Of a DNA stretch of 64,000 bases, positions 34,159 to 47,383 are shown piece after piece. The position numbers were made by a program, and so were the translations under genes. The stretch is from Ctena decussata (taxonomy: Eukaryota > Mollusca > Bivalvia > Lucinida > Lucinidae), in NCBI GenBank assembly GCA_963989385.1, contig OZ022501.1, positions 93,976,979 to 94,040,978 on the forward strand. The letters run 5' to 3'. The number at the start of each line of letters is the position of its first letter. Position 1 is the stretch's first letter. A model generated the notes under the pieces. That model saw only the letters and a list, made by a program, of their open reading frames with translations. It did no database searches and was not told the origin of the DNA.

Positions 34159-34249
34159 ATGGAATGTCTGATTGGTATACAGGGAAAAGACTTCGTACTT
34201 GTTGCAGCGGACACTGTATCAGCTCGAAGCATTGTGTCAATGAAGCAAG
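34159..34249 (+). CDS. PSMB2: PSMB2 exon 1 (proteasome subunit beta type-2, N terminus)
   Basis: First coding exon of the 20S proteasome beta subunit that sits at the beta-4 position of the core ring. It encodes MECLIGIQGKDFVLVAADTV followed by SARSIVSMKQ, then one base of a split codon. This matches the known N terminus of PSMB2, which has no propeptide and no catalytic Thr1, so the subunit is structural. The ATG has A at -3 and G at +4. The exon ends CAA G, followed by a GT donor at 34250 (phase 1), and the split codon is completed in frame by the exon at 60211. I saw no competing upstream in-frame start. Confidence is high because three separate exons match the family in order, strand and phase. 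Confidence 0.93.
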
Positions 34250-34488
34250 GTTGGCAGCTAATTAATTGCAATATGGCAATATTCAGTATTTTCGCACAGG
34301 CCCCTATTTTCGACACTGGCATGCTCAGCTATTAAAGGTTTAGATTCAGTTCCCACAGAAGATAATTTAATTTCTTTTGTTCGTATTTCCCTCTTGTAAA
34401 AAGAAGCACCTGCATTCACATCACACAGTGGAGTGTTTAAAAGAATAAACTAAAATTTGTGATTTGAACTGTCAAACACTTTACCACA

Positions 34489-37434
34489 GGTGGTAAACCT
34501 AGGAACTACCACGAAATTGTGTTAACGTAATTTTGTTCCCAAGCCACATACGGGACATAACGGGGTAGTTTCCAGGCCGAAAAATTGATAAACAAAGGTT
34601 GGTGTCATTTTGGTTTTTATTTCTGTATTTCCGTATTAAAGCCTTAAGGCCATAGAATCTCACAGGTATCTTCTTGAGCACAAGTATTACTTTACTCTTG
34701 TATAATCTCGCGGTATTATTTTATTTTACTACTAAGAACGAACAATGGTGAAATCGGCCAATATGGTTCCGTGTAAATATGTCTCAGCGTCCCCTCTAGC
34801 CCCAAATTTTATATGAAAAGTTATTTTCTTTCTTTAGATTTTTGTTTCCCCACTGAGCATCGGACCAACTTTCCCCAACGTACAATGCCAGTTTGAAGGA
34901 TTTTAGCCCGTATCTGTCAAATTAAATTGAATGTGATATCATTTGCCGATGAAAATGATAAAAAGACCCTTAATAAACGTTTCTACACAGAAAAAAAATC
35001 CGAGCGTTTACTCGTAAAAGATTCATGCCCCGTTTGTCCTGTGTGGTAGTTTCCAGCGCATGGTGGTAGTTAAAATGCTATCGTGGTAGTTGCCAAGACT
35101 ATGTAGTAGGTCCCATCAACAGATTTTCCGCTCGTTTAAGAAGCGCCAATATTAGTGCACCTATCAGTATTTTCCCCCGGGGGGGGGGATACCATGGGGA
35201 TTAGACAGCCAAAAAATCCCAACCCATGGGAATTAGATAGAACACCTTAAAAGAAGAACCATTAAAAGTAAAAAAGTATGCAAAGACCAGGAACTGAAGC
35301 AATCAGAACCCAAATCCAGCTCTCAAAACCAAATCGGGAAACAAACAAAAATACAAATAATCAAAATACAAAGAGAACATATGGTCAACCGAGTGGACAG
35401 CTTTTTCCTGAAAGGTGGCCATTCAGTAACCCAAACCGAACTAAAAATGATATGAACACACATAAGGTGAAACATCACAGAAACTCTGACACCAAAAACA
35501 GGCAACAAAGAACCACAACAGAACTACCGCCTTGGAACGGCCAGTAATGAATTACTGGGGGGTGGGGGGGGGGGGGTGCTTAAACTAGTTTTATGGCGCC
35601 AACCCCACCCTCAGTTTCTGAAGTGGTACAAAATATTTAGTTGGTTGTTCGTTTCCCATGATAACCCTCCAACTCGTCAATGAATCATCACGGTAAACAA
35701 AAGACGAGGACTCAACAGATACAACGAGCTGCGTGACAGTTGGAGATCCCTGGACTGCCAAACAACACCTCTGGAAATCTGAAGCAAAAGAAGGTCATCA
35801 GTTGAGCCAAGGTGGACCAAACAACAGACAAAAAAGTTTGATATAAAATTTGCGTCACTCGCCACGTGGTAGTTCCATGTTCAGTCAACTATAAGATAAA
35901 ATGGCAGGCTAAGACTACTGGCCCAAAGTATTGTTAGTATTTGCGCTTCAGAAAAAAAAGGGGGTATCCTCGGGTTGCGCGCCGTCGAAATATCGCAAAC
36001 CACCACAAACCACCGCAAACCACCACAAACCACCGCAAACCACCTTTTTTATATATGATAACAATGGAAAAGGGTGAAAATGGATGTGAAAGTGCTAGAA
36101 TAAGAACACCTCTGACACTACGATTCGCTAGTATTGGTACTGAGGGTGATGGAAAATTAAAGGCGGACGAGACTGATATTACATCTATAGATAATGAGAT
36201 AGCTGTAGATCAAGAAAGATTGTATAAAGTATGGTAGGTTGTTAATTTTTTACAATTTGAACTTCATAACCCAGGGAGAGGGGGTACTCTGAATATAAGT
36301 ATATAAAAATCTTAACTTTAGGCTAAAGTGACAGCGCGAAATTAAACCAGTATTTTGTTAACAGAAAATAGAACACTTATGCCTATTGCATACCAAGTAA
36401 TACATTTTCATAGTGGTTTGCGGTGATCGGGGTGGTGATGCTGCTTATGGTAAAATCATTACGTTGATCGTCCAAAACGTTATGCTAAAGCATATTCTAT
36501 ATTCTCCTCATATCAGGAAACCTATTTCAAAAGTGGTTTGCGGTGGTTTGGGGTGGTTTGCGGTGGTTTGCAGTGGTTTGCGGTAATTCGATGGTCCCTC
36601 GGGTTGGGTCACTTTTTATATACATGTGAGTGCGATGATGAACGGGCATGTTATATGATAATTATAAGGCATGTTTATTCAACAACAAATTAGCTATGTG
36701 AATATCCCTTCTTTTCATTCTTCTCATCATTTCAATAGCCCACTAAATTTAAAATTCAGGCAGTCGACAAATTTTATCCGACAAAAGGTTGTTTGAAAAG
36801 GTCTTTGTATGAATTAGAGGGGTATTCAAGGTTCGGCCCGAACACCCCGTCTTTAAAACTTTGAAGTAGCCCCTGAGTAGTGAACATCTGCTGATGGGAA
36901 CTACTACTAAAATCCTACAAAGTCTTGGCAACTACCACGATAGCATTTTAACTACCACGGTGAGCTGGAAACTACCACACAGGACAAACGGGGCATGAAT
37001 CTTTTACGAGTAAACTCTTGGCTTCTGTTTTCTAAGCAGGGACGTTTAGTAAGGGTCTTTGTATCATTTTCATCGGCAAATGATATCAAATTCAATATAA
37101 TTTGATGGATACGAGCTCAGTTCCTTCGAATTGGCACTGTACTTTATGGAAAATTGACCCGATACTCAGTGCGGGCGCAAAAATCTAAAGAAAGAAAATA
37201 ACTTTTCATATAGAATTTGGGGCTAGAGGGGACGCTGAGACATCATTACACGGAACCATATTGGCCGATTTCACCATTGTTCGTTCTTAGTAGTAAAATA
37301 AAATAAAAACCAAAATGACACCAACCTTTGTTTATCAATTTTTCGGCCTGGAAACTACCCCGTTATGTCCCGTATGTGGCTTGGGAACAAAATTACGTTA
37401 ACACAATTTCGTGGTAGTTCCTAGGTTTACCACC
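34489..37434. mobile_element. ~2.95 kb element with ~0.5-0.6 kb terminal inverted repeats
   Basis: Begins GGTGGTAAACCTAGGAACTA and ends with the complement. The arms run inward to about 35110 and from about 36915, sharing CGTGGTAGTT boxes, GGCCGAAAAATTGATAAACA and ATTTGCCGATGAAAATGATA. The arms are similar but not identical. The interior has no convincing transposase; the frames at 35278-35547 and 35941-36237 are repeat-derived or unrecognised. No target duplication was found at these edges, so the true ends may differ by a few bases. Confidence 0.7.
35963..36607. repeat. Inner inverted repeat with ACCACCGCAAACC arms
   Basis: Four to five CAAACCACC(A/G)C units at 35995-36043 are faced by GTGGTTTGCGGTGGTTTG units at 36533-36590. 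CCTCGGGTTG lies outside one arm and CCCTCGGGTTG outside the other. It appears to be a second element nested in the 34489-37434 unit. Confidence 0.6.
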
Positions 37435-40000
37435 CGTGTTTACACACAGTCAAAAAACACTGTCTATGTTACTTCCTCCTAGAGCATTTGAAAACCATTG
37501 AACAGGCAAAATGATGAACCCAGAGTCTTTTTTCTGATACTTATTCTCACTACAGTACACTGTTGACTTACAATGAAAGTCTTCACGAAACCCCGCCTGA
37601 CCACCTGAGATGTCTGGTAAAAATTCATTCGGTCTGGTAAAAATCGTGGGGTTAAAGCCAAAACCAATTATCTCTAGTTTTCAAAGTTTTGAGCAAAATG
37701 GCTTTAAAGGTTTGAAAATGATATAAAATAAGTCAGTTATGAGATATATATTTATATTTTATTCATACTGTAGGACAATAATTATTAGTCCTTAAACAAA
37801 AGGTAATGATAAAATTTGTGTAAGCCTACCCTTAATTACCTTAATTAGTAATAATTAATAGCTGGTGTTTTTGGCAAAACTATCTGTTGAAGAAAACATA
37901 AAACATAATGTACCAAACAAACATAGCTGGATATACGTGGTTTTGGCAGTGAGTTTTTGCTACTGAAAGTCTATTAAAACAAATGCCAAAACATTGTATA
38001 TAATGATAAGCTGTTATGGCTGGAACACTTTGAGATTGTTTCAGTTTGAAATGGACTGCCAAAACAACGTATCTTGTTTCAGTTTGAAATGGACTGCCAA
38101 AACAACGTATCTGTAGATAATGGCTTTTTGTAATCACATTATGTGTTTCTACTGCAATAAAATAAATTGCTAGAATAGCCTATCCACAAATACAGTATTT
38201 TAGCTGCATCAAAGCTTGGATGTTAAAAAGTATTCATATTTGCCAAAAACCTGTAACCAGCAATACAGCCATGTTGCAAATACCTTACCACATATTTAAG
38301 CTTGACAATATTGTTCTGGAACCACTTATTTGTCAATATTTTGTTATGCCATTCTAAATGGCACACTTTTTTACACTACTTTACCATGTTTTATTCACTT
38401 CATAGAAAGTGAAAATGGCAGTGAAAATTGGCAGATTTTCTGATAATTGAGCGTGTCACAGCCTTTTAAACTTTTTCCGGAGAATATGACAGTTACACCT
38501 AATTATATTGGTGGCACCATTTACAGGTACAAGACTGCCTCAGTGTTCCCATTCACGTAGAATTGTGCGTGAATCACGCGGAAATCATTCTAATCACGCA
38601 TAAATTTTGGGGCAAGAACGTGCATTCACGCGCATATGTTTCTCTCAAGAATATAAAAAATCATCATTTTTCTTCATTCTATTGCGAGTCTGCCAGGCCA
38701 GATGATTTTTGTAGCCAAGAAGAGAGTCAGAAGTCGCTGTTTTGATCTGAAATGCGGGCCGTAGTAAGATACCATGCTTTCATTCACGTCCGTCACATCC
38801 ATTCTACGGCCAATCAAATTCATTATTGGAAAACACTACCACTAATCGGCTGCATGAATATTAATGACATGCGCGGTCATGTTGCGCACTAGAACTGTCA
38901 TAATGGCCGACAGAATTTGTCCGTATTTTTGCGTTTATTTTCGCTGTTTCTGTTTGGAAACGGCACTTTATATTTTTTATTTGGAAAGGAATCCATCAAA
39001 TGATTAATATTGGATAAAACGAGAACCGGAAAAAGGCATGACAGCTGTTTTCTTCGTTTTTTCAGGCTTCAATTGGAAACCCATCGGCACTTTAGTGTTT
39101 GTAAAAGAAGCGGACCAAGGGTTCCGGGTCATTTCGGCCCATGTCCATTTCGGCCCATAACTTTTTCGAGATAAGTCATACCCGTAAATTTTACTTCATA
39201 CCCGCAAATTTTATAGATAGGGGGTATAAAAACCCTCAGTTTAAAATTTGAGTGGGAACACTGCTGCCTACAACATTAACTGTATGATGCAGAACACATT
39301 AAAAAGGCTAGTGCCATTTTGCGCAATTACATGTGCATGTTTTAAAAAGAATACTGTCACAACACTATTGAACATAATGCGTGGTTTACAAAAAAAAAAA
39401 TCAATTCAATAATTGTGAGGAGCATTTTGAGTGTACAATTCACTGGAAATCAGGGGCTGGGGTGAACTTGTGGCTCATCACACTGCCAGCCACTGCTGCC
39501 AGCTTTCAGGTTTAGAGTGCAGCAATTCTGGATCATGGCGCTCCAGGCATACTAGGCTGGTAAACTGGATGAGACATTGCATTTCTGTGAATTGGCTGCA
39601 GCAAAATTGCAATCAGACTTAAACACGCAAATAAACTTCAACTTATGTTTTATTTCTGTTTGAGCTCATTTACCGCTGAAAATTCTGGGAGCGTTTGGAG
39701 TCCAAGATATAGAAAACATTCCTTTGGAAAAATTTATACAATTATTGTACTTATCATTTAATAATTGCATGTGATCATACATGACCCTTATTGATATAAA
39801 TTAGATCTAGTCATCCTGTGTCATTATATCTATTTGTCATCATGAATGAATCCGTCATACTCAAATGCAAATGCTGGCTTGATTATAAGTATTTGATACA
39901 ATTGACTTCAACTGTTTTTCTACATGTACTGCAGTTCTGATATATGGTTTATGTTCACTACAAGAACATTACCATAATGGCTATACATACTGGGACACTT
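37435..40000. other. Intronic sequence with diverged repeats
   Basis: No exon recognised. CGTGGGGTTAAAGCCAAAACC at 37648-37668 recurs inverted at 43355-43375. GTTTCAGTTTGAAATGGACTG is tandemly doubled at 38038-38110. A GGGTCATTTCGGCCC fragment lies at 39126-39165. Confidence 0.35.
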
Positions 40001-40014
40001 CAAGTTACCACTGT

Positions 40015-40560
40015 AAAGGTTTAATTCGATCTCTCAAAAACTGTAGGAGGTGTTGATTATACATATTTGTTACGTTGTGTTGATAAGATTCCCTGAAAAT
40101 GTGTGTTCGGGTGCCAATAATATTGTCAAAAACTAATGTTTGACCTTCCAAATCCTTTGTGCACATTTTCGATTTGTCTGTTTGTCTGCAATATGTGTGC
40201 ATAGTTTCAAATCAATCCATCCGAAGCTGTAGAAGGAGTTGATAACACAAGCTTGGTATCAGTATCATTTTATTTAGTTCGAAAGCTGTAGTTTTGTCAA
40301 AATATAAATTTTGACTTCAAATATTTTCATGCACACTTTATATTATCTGCAACATGAGTGCAAAATTTTAATTCAGTCCATTAAAAACTGTCTAAGGAGC
40401 TGAATACAAACCTTGCTATCCTACATCAGTAATCAACAATGGAAATGTCTAAGTTCAAAAACCTGTAATACTGCCAAAAATAATTTTTTGACCATAGAAA
40501 ATCTTAATGCACATCTTCAATATGTATGCAATATGTGTGCTTTATTTGAAATTGATCTGT
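40015..40560. repeat. Diverged ~160-190-bp tandem repeat
   Basis: About three copies share AAACTGTAGGAGG.GTTGA, TTTTGACCTT..AAAT and GCAATATGTGTGCATAGTTT. The spacing is comparable with the other intronic arrays, but the sequence differs. Confidence 0.45.
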
Positions 40561-40564
40561 CATA

Positions 40565-41721
40565 AAGCCCCGGTCCCACAGAGCTTGCGACCGCGCCGCG
40601 ACTAAAAAAACTGACAGTCGCAGAGAGGTTGCAGAAGTCGCGGAGAGGTTTTATAATGGTCGCAACAAGGTCGCAACAAGGTCGCCGAGCAGTCGCAGAT
40701 CAAAATTAGTCGCAGCCAGTCTTTTGAACATGCACAAAAGACTAGCTGCGACTGATTATATTCGCCGACTGGTTGCAATGGTTTTCTGGAAGTCGCCGAT
40801 CAGTCGCCGACCGGTCGCCGATCGGTCGCCGATCAGTTTCATCAACACTTTGGTTCTGAAATGCTGCAACCTTGCTGCGACCTATCGGCGATCTGTCGGC
40901 GACTGATCGGCGACTTATTGGGGACTGACCACTGGTGAGACGGCGGCCGATCGGCGACTGGTCGCCGAGTGGTCGCCGACAGGTTGCAGCGTGCACCAAT
41001 AGATCAAGGTTTGCAGTGCATTATTTTATTACCAAGGCTCAAAGTGCTCGCATCATGGTACATAGAGGACCCCCCACCAACCAAAAAAAAAAAAGAAAGA
41101 AACATCGTCGCCAAAACAGACAGCAGAAATGACTCCCGACGTTCGGACGCCTGCTTCAGATGAGGAATCTCAACAGTCAAAGGAGGAATCTCAATAAACT
41201 GCGGCCTTTTTGAAACCAATGTCTTATCCAGTACTGTGTTCTCCTCCTTCGTCTTAATCGCCTGTACATCATCATTGGCAAAAGAGGTGCATGCCGGTTG
41301 TTTCATTGCAAGCAATGAACTGAATCTGTAGCTGTGTTATTTTGACAATTTTCACTGAAATGATTTCATTCTTGTCACCACATTTCCATTATTTTTTTAA
41401 TCGCAGAACGGTCGCCAATCAGTCGCCGTTCATTTGAAACCAGTCGCCGAAGAGTCGCTGACTGGTTGCCGATCATTCTGAACTAGTTGCAATCCTGTCG
41501 CTGATCCTACGGCGACCAGTTGCAGTGAGGTCGCCGATCGATCGCCGACTACACGCGAAAGCTGTCGCCGACTGTGCGGCGACTGATCGGCGACTGATCG
41601 GCGACCACATTTGAAGAGGAAAAGAAGTTGCAATGGTCGCAGAGGTCGCAGGTCAGTCGCAGACAAAATCAGTCGCAAAGCGGTCGCATCGCAGTCGCAA
41701 GCTCTGTGGGACAGAGGCTTA
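40565..41721. mobile_element. TIR element filled with GTCGCCGAT / ATCGGCGAC repeats
   Basis: The left end GCCCCGGTCCCACAGAGCTT is faced by AAGCTCTGTGGGACAGAGGC at the right. The arms are dominated by irregular 10-11-bp units (AGTCGCCGATC, ATCGGCGACTG) that can pair with each other. Reading frames across it, on both strands, are repeat peptides and not genes. Confidence 0.65.
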
Positions 41722-43820
41722 AGGTGTGGGAGGAGAACATGCTGCTAAACTGAGTGATGGATGGATCAACAGATGCACAGACAGACAGATGGACATGGGT
41801 ATAACATAGTGCCCTCTGACTGCCCATTAGAAGATTTTCCAAAGTTGCGTTCTGTATTGCGTTCTTATATGCACTAAGAATTTCAAACAATCGATTTTCC
41901 ATTTACATTGACTTCATCATTTGATAACCCTTCTGGAGTACAACCTTCTTGATGCAGCAATTTGTCAAGTTTGTTTGCAAGATTCTTTACTGATTTTCTT
42001 TCAGTCTAGAAGATGTGTGGAGCTTTCCAAATCAGTGGCATTGATAGGTGCATTATTTAGCTTGTAACTACCATTACTATCTCGATCTTGGGCTGTTACT
42101 GGGTGTTGTATTCTTAAACAACTTAACAGTAACGCATCTTCAGAGCTGAGTAAATTAGAATCAGAATGTTTTGCTTTCTGTCTGTGCAGTGCATGTTGCT
42201 TCACATCAGATAATTGCTGTTTCTTGGCATATTTATCTTGCTTTTATAAGATTGTTTTCCATCACTCTCAACTTTCAGATATGACAGAACAGTTGTATTT
42301 GATGTTTTTAAAGAGAATTCGTAAGCACCTCTTTCTCATTATTTGTTTAAAGCTATTTGATGAATGGCCCCGCATGCCTTTTACCTTCCTTATTTTGAAC
42401 CTGTCCTAGACTTTGATTTCTTATTCTGGTTCCGAGATGCCACTCAAGCCTAGCAGCACCTTCTTAACAACTATTCACTGGTCAGTCAGAAAATGCCACT
42501 GACTGAGCATGCTGTGAAAGGTAAGATCAAATTCAGCCGCTTGTAGGACAATCCCACACAGAAACTGAAAATGATTAAAATATATAATAAATTCCTACCT
42601 CAATAACTAATTAACTAAATAAGATAAGTTTTTGAAATTTGCAGAATAATTTTTATATGTTATGCGGAAAAATTCTACAAATTTGTCAAAATGTGGTTTG
42701 AAAATAAAAATTTTCCACGCAGATGAGGGCAGGCGGTGTTTAAGGGAACTCACGGAACAACGAATTCATGATTTGATTGTCAGAATGATTGTCAGTAAGA
42801 ACATTATTAAGTTTTACTGTATCAGCTTTGCTATCTATCAGCACTTACTTTGTTTAGGATCTGTGAAAGTCAAAACTGATATAAACAGAGAAATCGGGAT
42901 GGCCGGTTCAGAATAGAAAACAATGTTGTTTTCATCAGTATCGCGCCAGCGTAAGTACAGATACAGGCTTTTGGCTTAAACATTTTAATTCAGTTTTATG
43001 CTTTTATAGATAAGCAAAATGAGGTATCTTTCGATACTGGGTTATGGCAATTCTATATGTAAAAAAAGATTTCCTGTTTGTAAGAGCCAAAACAACTTAT
43101 CTCAGAATACTTTATTTTAGCCCTTTATGTGTTTATAATATTATCATGATGTTGAATGCTAAAATCCAGCAAATGTATATACTATGTTATGGCTGGATTT
43201 TGTAGCGGACATATGAGATAATTGGTTTGGGTTTTAATTAATTGCTTCAAAACTAATTAAGATATTGTTATAAAATTTTGGCAGATTAAAGACAACATAA
43301 TGATAAATTTGAAAATGTAAAAAAGTGAAATTCCATAAAAATGTCTGTTACGAGGTTTTGGCTTTAACCCCACGAAATATTCAGAATTTTCAAGTGCATT
43401 TTTATCATTTTACCAGATTCGGTCCTGTAAACTCTGGCAGACTTTCGTGAACTCTACAATGAACAAAGAGAACCAGTTAACACCCAGTGGAAGCCTTTGG
43501 ATAAACTATCTAATTTTGCCTTCAGTTATGGTCCACATAGGCCCTTAACCCTCATAGGTTACACTACTCCCATAATATGAGATATCCGGTACTCTGACCT
43601 GTATAATTTATGTTGTTATAAATGCTGATATTTACATGTTTACTTTCATTGAATACGCGATCTCTCATCTACGATTGACGTTTTTAACCATCAGTTGGTG
43701 TTGCAGACAAAGTGGCCCTTTTCAAGAAACACAGACCTATTTGTGTTTAGTGCATGTTTAACCCGAGTCTTCTCTGGCTGCAAACCCTTATTGGGTCTTG
43801 CAGCCAGAGCGATACTGCAC
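41722..43820. other. Intronic sequence, nothing firmly recognised
   Basis: Short frames near 42001-42204 and 42662-42916 have no recognisable motifs. A repeat edge (GGTTTTGGCTTTAACCCCACG) is at 43355-43375, and a small hairpin (CTCTGGCTGCAA..TTGCAGCCAGAG) at 43774-43810. Confidence 0.3.
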
Positions 43821-43824
43821 TTAA

Positions 43825-44363
43825 AGGTAGGTTCCTGTACTTTGGAATGCATCATAATTTTGATGATGTTTCATCCAAGTTGTTGGAAAGCACTTATAAA
43901 AGGGAATGAATAAGTTTCGCTAAAAGGTGTAAATCAAAAAAATATTAGAAAAGTTGTTTTGCAAGGGATTTCCTAACTCTGCTTCGCACACCAGTTAGCG
44001 GTATTTTTAGTTCGCGCCAAAAATAGATTACGCAGCTGACGTCATGCTGCATTGCATTTTGGGATAGTTTTAACCCATCCGCCATGCCAGGACCTCTAGG
44101 AGAGCTCACGGCAAGGGAAAATTGACCTTTGGAGAATGGCATCAGAAATCGTGCACTTATAGCCATGATAAACATAATTATTTTTAGAACTGGAATTCCA
44201 ACGAAAGAAAATAAACCAAAAGGGAAAACGACTATTTTCTTCAACATCTGACGAGTTTCTCAGTGGCAACAAATTCAGAAAAATAAGAGAATTCAATACT
44301 GCTCAGAAAAAGACGAAATTATTTTGTGGACATAATTGTTATCGCTAGTCCAGGAACCTACCT
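43825..44363. mobile_element. piggyBac-like MITE (TTAA target)
   Basis: Begins AGGTAGGTTCCTG and ends CAGGAACCTACCT, with TTAA directly outside both ends (43821-43824 and 44364-44367). A TTAA duplication is the hallmark of piggyBac transposition. 539 bp, no transposase, so it depends on one elsewhere. Confidence 0.7.
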
Positions 44364-44829
44364 TTAAAAACTCTAATTCAGCCGATCCATCGGTGGATCG
44401 GCCAAGCAAAATTCTAATTTTGGTTAGTTTTATCAATTACCTGCGCAAAAAGATATATACAGTGGCTAATTCATTATTCATTTTTGCACCATTCTGCAGT
44501 GTTTGTCTCATTTTATTCCATTTTGAACCATAATAATCTTTGATCGAACTTAATGAGGTAAAGAAAAATATCGCTTTTTGTTGATGACCTCGTTTTGATT
44601 TGACAGTTCTTGCGCGTGTCGGTGTACAAGTAAAAATATCCATTATTTCAACATCACAAATCAGGACGTTTCTCGCTTGGACAATTCGCGTTTCGCGCTT
44701 GGATAAAAAATTAGTCCCTGGCTCTTAGAGTTGAAAGGAGTAAAATGTCTTTGGTACAAACCAGCGCGTTACGACTAGGACCGAAATGACCGTACCTACG
44801 AAACGGATAAAGTGACCGATAGCATTTTT

Positions 44830-46544
44830 AGCTCACCTGAGCAGGAAGTGCTCAGGGTGAGCTTTTGGGATACTGTGATGTCCGTCGTACGTCCTACGTG
44901 TGGACGTCCGTCCGGACGTCCGTCAACTTTTGCTTGTGTACACTCTAGCAGGCACAGTTTTGATCCAATCTTTCTGAAACTTTGTCAGAATGTTTATCTC
45001 CATAAAATCTAGGCCAAGTTCGAAACTGGATCATGTCGGGTCAAAAACTAGGTCACTAGGTCAAATCATAGAAAAACCTTGTGTACGCTCTAGATGACAC
45101 AGTTTTGATCCAATCTTTATGAAACATTGTCAGAATGTTTATCTCCATAAACTCTAGGCCAAGTTCGAAACTGGGTCATGTGGGGTCAAAAACTAGGTCA
45201 CTAGGTCAAATCTGAGAAAAACCTTGTGTACACTCTAGAAGGCACAGTTTTCATCCAAAGTTCATGAAACTCTGTCAGAATGTTTATCTTTATAATATCT
45301 AGGATAAGTGTAAAACTGGGTCATGTCGGGTCAAAAACTAGGTCACTAGGTCAAATCAGAGAAAAACCTTGTGTACGCTCTACAAGGCACAGTTTTCATC
45401 CAAAGTTCATGAAACTTAGTCAGAATGTTTATCCTCATGATATCTAGGACAAGTTTGAAACTGGGTCACATCAGGTCAAAAACTAGGTCACTAGGTCAAA
45501 TCATAGAAAAACCTTGTGTACATTCTAGAGGTCACAGTTTTGATCCAAACATAATGAAATTTTGTCAGAATGTTTATCCTCACAATATTTAGGCCAAGTT
45601 TGAAACTGGGTCATGTCGGGTCAAAAACTAGGTCAGATCTTAGAAAAACCTTGTGTACGCTCTAGATGACACAGTTTTGATCCAATCTTTTTGAAACTTT
45701 TTCAGAATGTTTATCGTCACAATATTTAGGCCAAGTTTGGAAGTAGATCAGGTATGGTCAAAAACTACGTCACTAGGTCAGATATAAGAACGACCGTGTG
45801 TACACTCTAGAGGGCACAGTTTTGATCAAATATTTATTAACCTTTGTCAGAATGTTTATCCTCACAATATCCAGGCCAGGTTTGAAACGGGGTCATGTCT
45901 GGTCAAAAACTAGGTCACTAGGTCAAATCTTAGAAAAACTTTGTGCACACCCTAGAGGGCACAGTTTTGATCCAATCTTCATGAAACTTTGTCAGAATGT
46001 TTATCTCCATAAGATCTAGGCCAAGTCTGAAACGGGGTCATGTCAGGTCAAAAGCTAGGTCACTACATGTAGGTCAAATCTGAATTAAGTTATGCTGCAA
46101 GAATCAAAACTAACATTGCAATGATGCCAGCCACAAACTCCTTGGAATACATTAGTTTCACCACAGTGAGATAATGATGCTACCATTCTATCATCTGTGT
46201 TTGCCTAGTTAAGTCTTGTTCAAATCCATCAAAGGAACTCAACATGAACAGGAACTTTTCGGAGAAGTGACTCTGCTATTTTCAGCTCACCTGAGCCTTA
46301 CAGTATTGGTGTTAACTGCCTCTGAGATCCATCCATAAACATTTTCAAACATCTCTGAAACCACTGGGCAGACTAAATTCAAATTTCATATGGAGCCTGC
46401 ACATGGGTCAAAGGATTGAAAGTTCTTCAAATGATCTTGGTCACATTCCCATGTATGGTAAAAACTCTTATAAATCTTCACCAGAGCCAGTGAACTGATT
46501 AATGCTCAGGTGAGCGATTCAGGGCCACCATGGCCCTCTTGTTT
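44830..46544. mobile_element. AGCTCACCTGAGC-family element with 145-bp tandem array
   Basis: Begins with the hairpin AGCTCACCTGAGC..GGTGAGCTTTT, then TCCGTCGTACGTCC and about eight tandem units whose period is exactly 145 bp at 45050, 45195, 45340 and 45485. Five of the units carry AGGTCACTAGGTCA intact. It ends CAGGTGAGCGATTCAGGGCC ACCAT GGCCCTCTTG. A second short start (CAGCTCACCTGAGCC) at 46284 suggests a further copy fused before the shared end. Non-coding. Confidence 0.75.
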
Positions 46545-47383
46545 CTTATAAACACCGGATTGACCTCAAACGATCTGTCAACAAACAATAATGGCGGAGA
46601 TATGTTACAAATCTCGACTCGCTCTAAAAAAATTGTTATTTATCTGCTTTTAGACGGGGTATCACATTGAATTACTGTGCCGAGTCATCAAAAGGTATTT
46701 TTTGATAGGATTGCAAAGTTTACATATAACTGCAACATAATACGCAATAAAAATTCAACCAGAAACCAAGGGCATCTGTGGGAAATACAATATTAGAGTT
46801 TTCACCACTTTCGTTCCTCTGATGTCAATAAGCCACCAATCAAAATTATAAATAGGCTTTTTCAGTCAGAGAAGGCTCGGATTAGTGCATGTTAAACCTG
46901 TCAAAAGACAGAACAATTATCAACTTCGGTATTAGAAATTAGGCCCAGACAGCAACTTGCCCTGGGGGCAACCTGAAATGAGTTTCAACTTGCCCCTCAA
47001 GATTTCAAGTTGCCCCACTGTATTTCATTGCAATTAAACCGTTTACATGTCATTTTCTTCTGAAGTAAGTAACATAAGTAGACATAGTCCAAAAATGTTC
47101 TCCCTTTCTCCATGAATTCATGAACTTCAGAGATAACTGACAGCTGCCTAATCATTTTCACAGCGCTACAATGACTGGGATTCTTCTTATTTTTCTCCTT
47201 CAAAATACTATATTGGTGGGTTTCAAACTTCTCATGCAAAATTTCAGAAAAAGACATGGAACAAAATTATTTTCCAGAATTTTATCTCCCAGAATTTCAG
47301 ATTGTCTTGGGGACAACCTTCCAAGACTATAAGCTTGCCCCCAGCAGATTTAACCATGTCAGGCAAGAGGGCAATTGCTTATT
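46545..47383. other. Intronic sequence, nothing firmly recognised
   Basis: A GCCCTGGGGGCAACCTGAAA / TTTCAAGTTGCCCC inverted pair lies at 46960-47020, possibly a small degenerate element. No exon found. Confidence 0.35.

Noticed and set aside
40742..40999. ORF rich in DRRPIGDRS repeats
   Set aside because: Product of the GTCGCCGATC repeat; open on both strands.
37480..43480. A single 6-kb element bounded by GTGGGGTTAAAGCCAAAACC inverted copies
   Set aside because: Only about 20 bases match clearly at the two sites; the flanking similarity is too weak to claim terminal repeats by eye.
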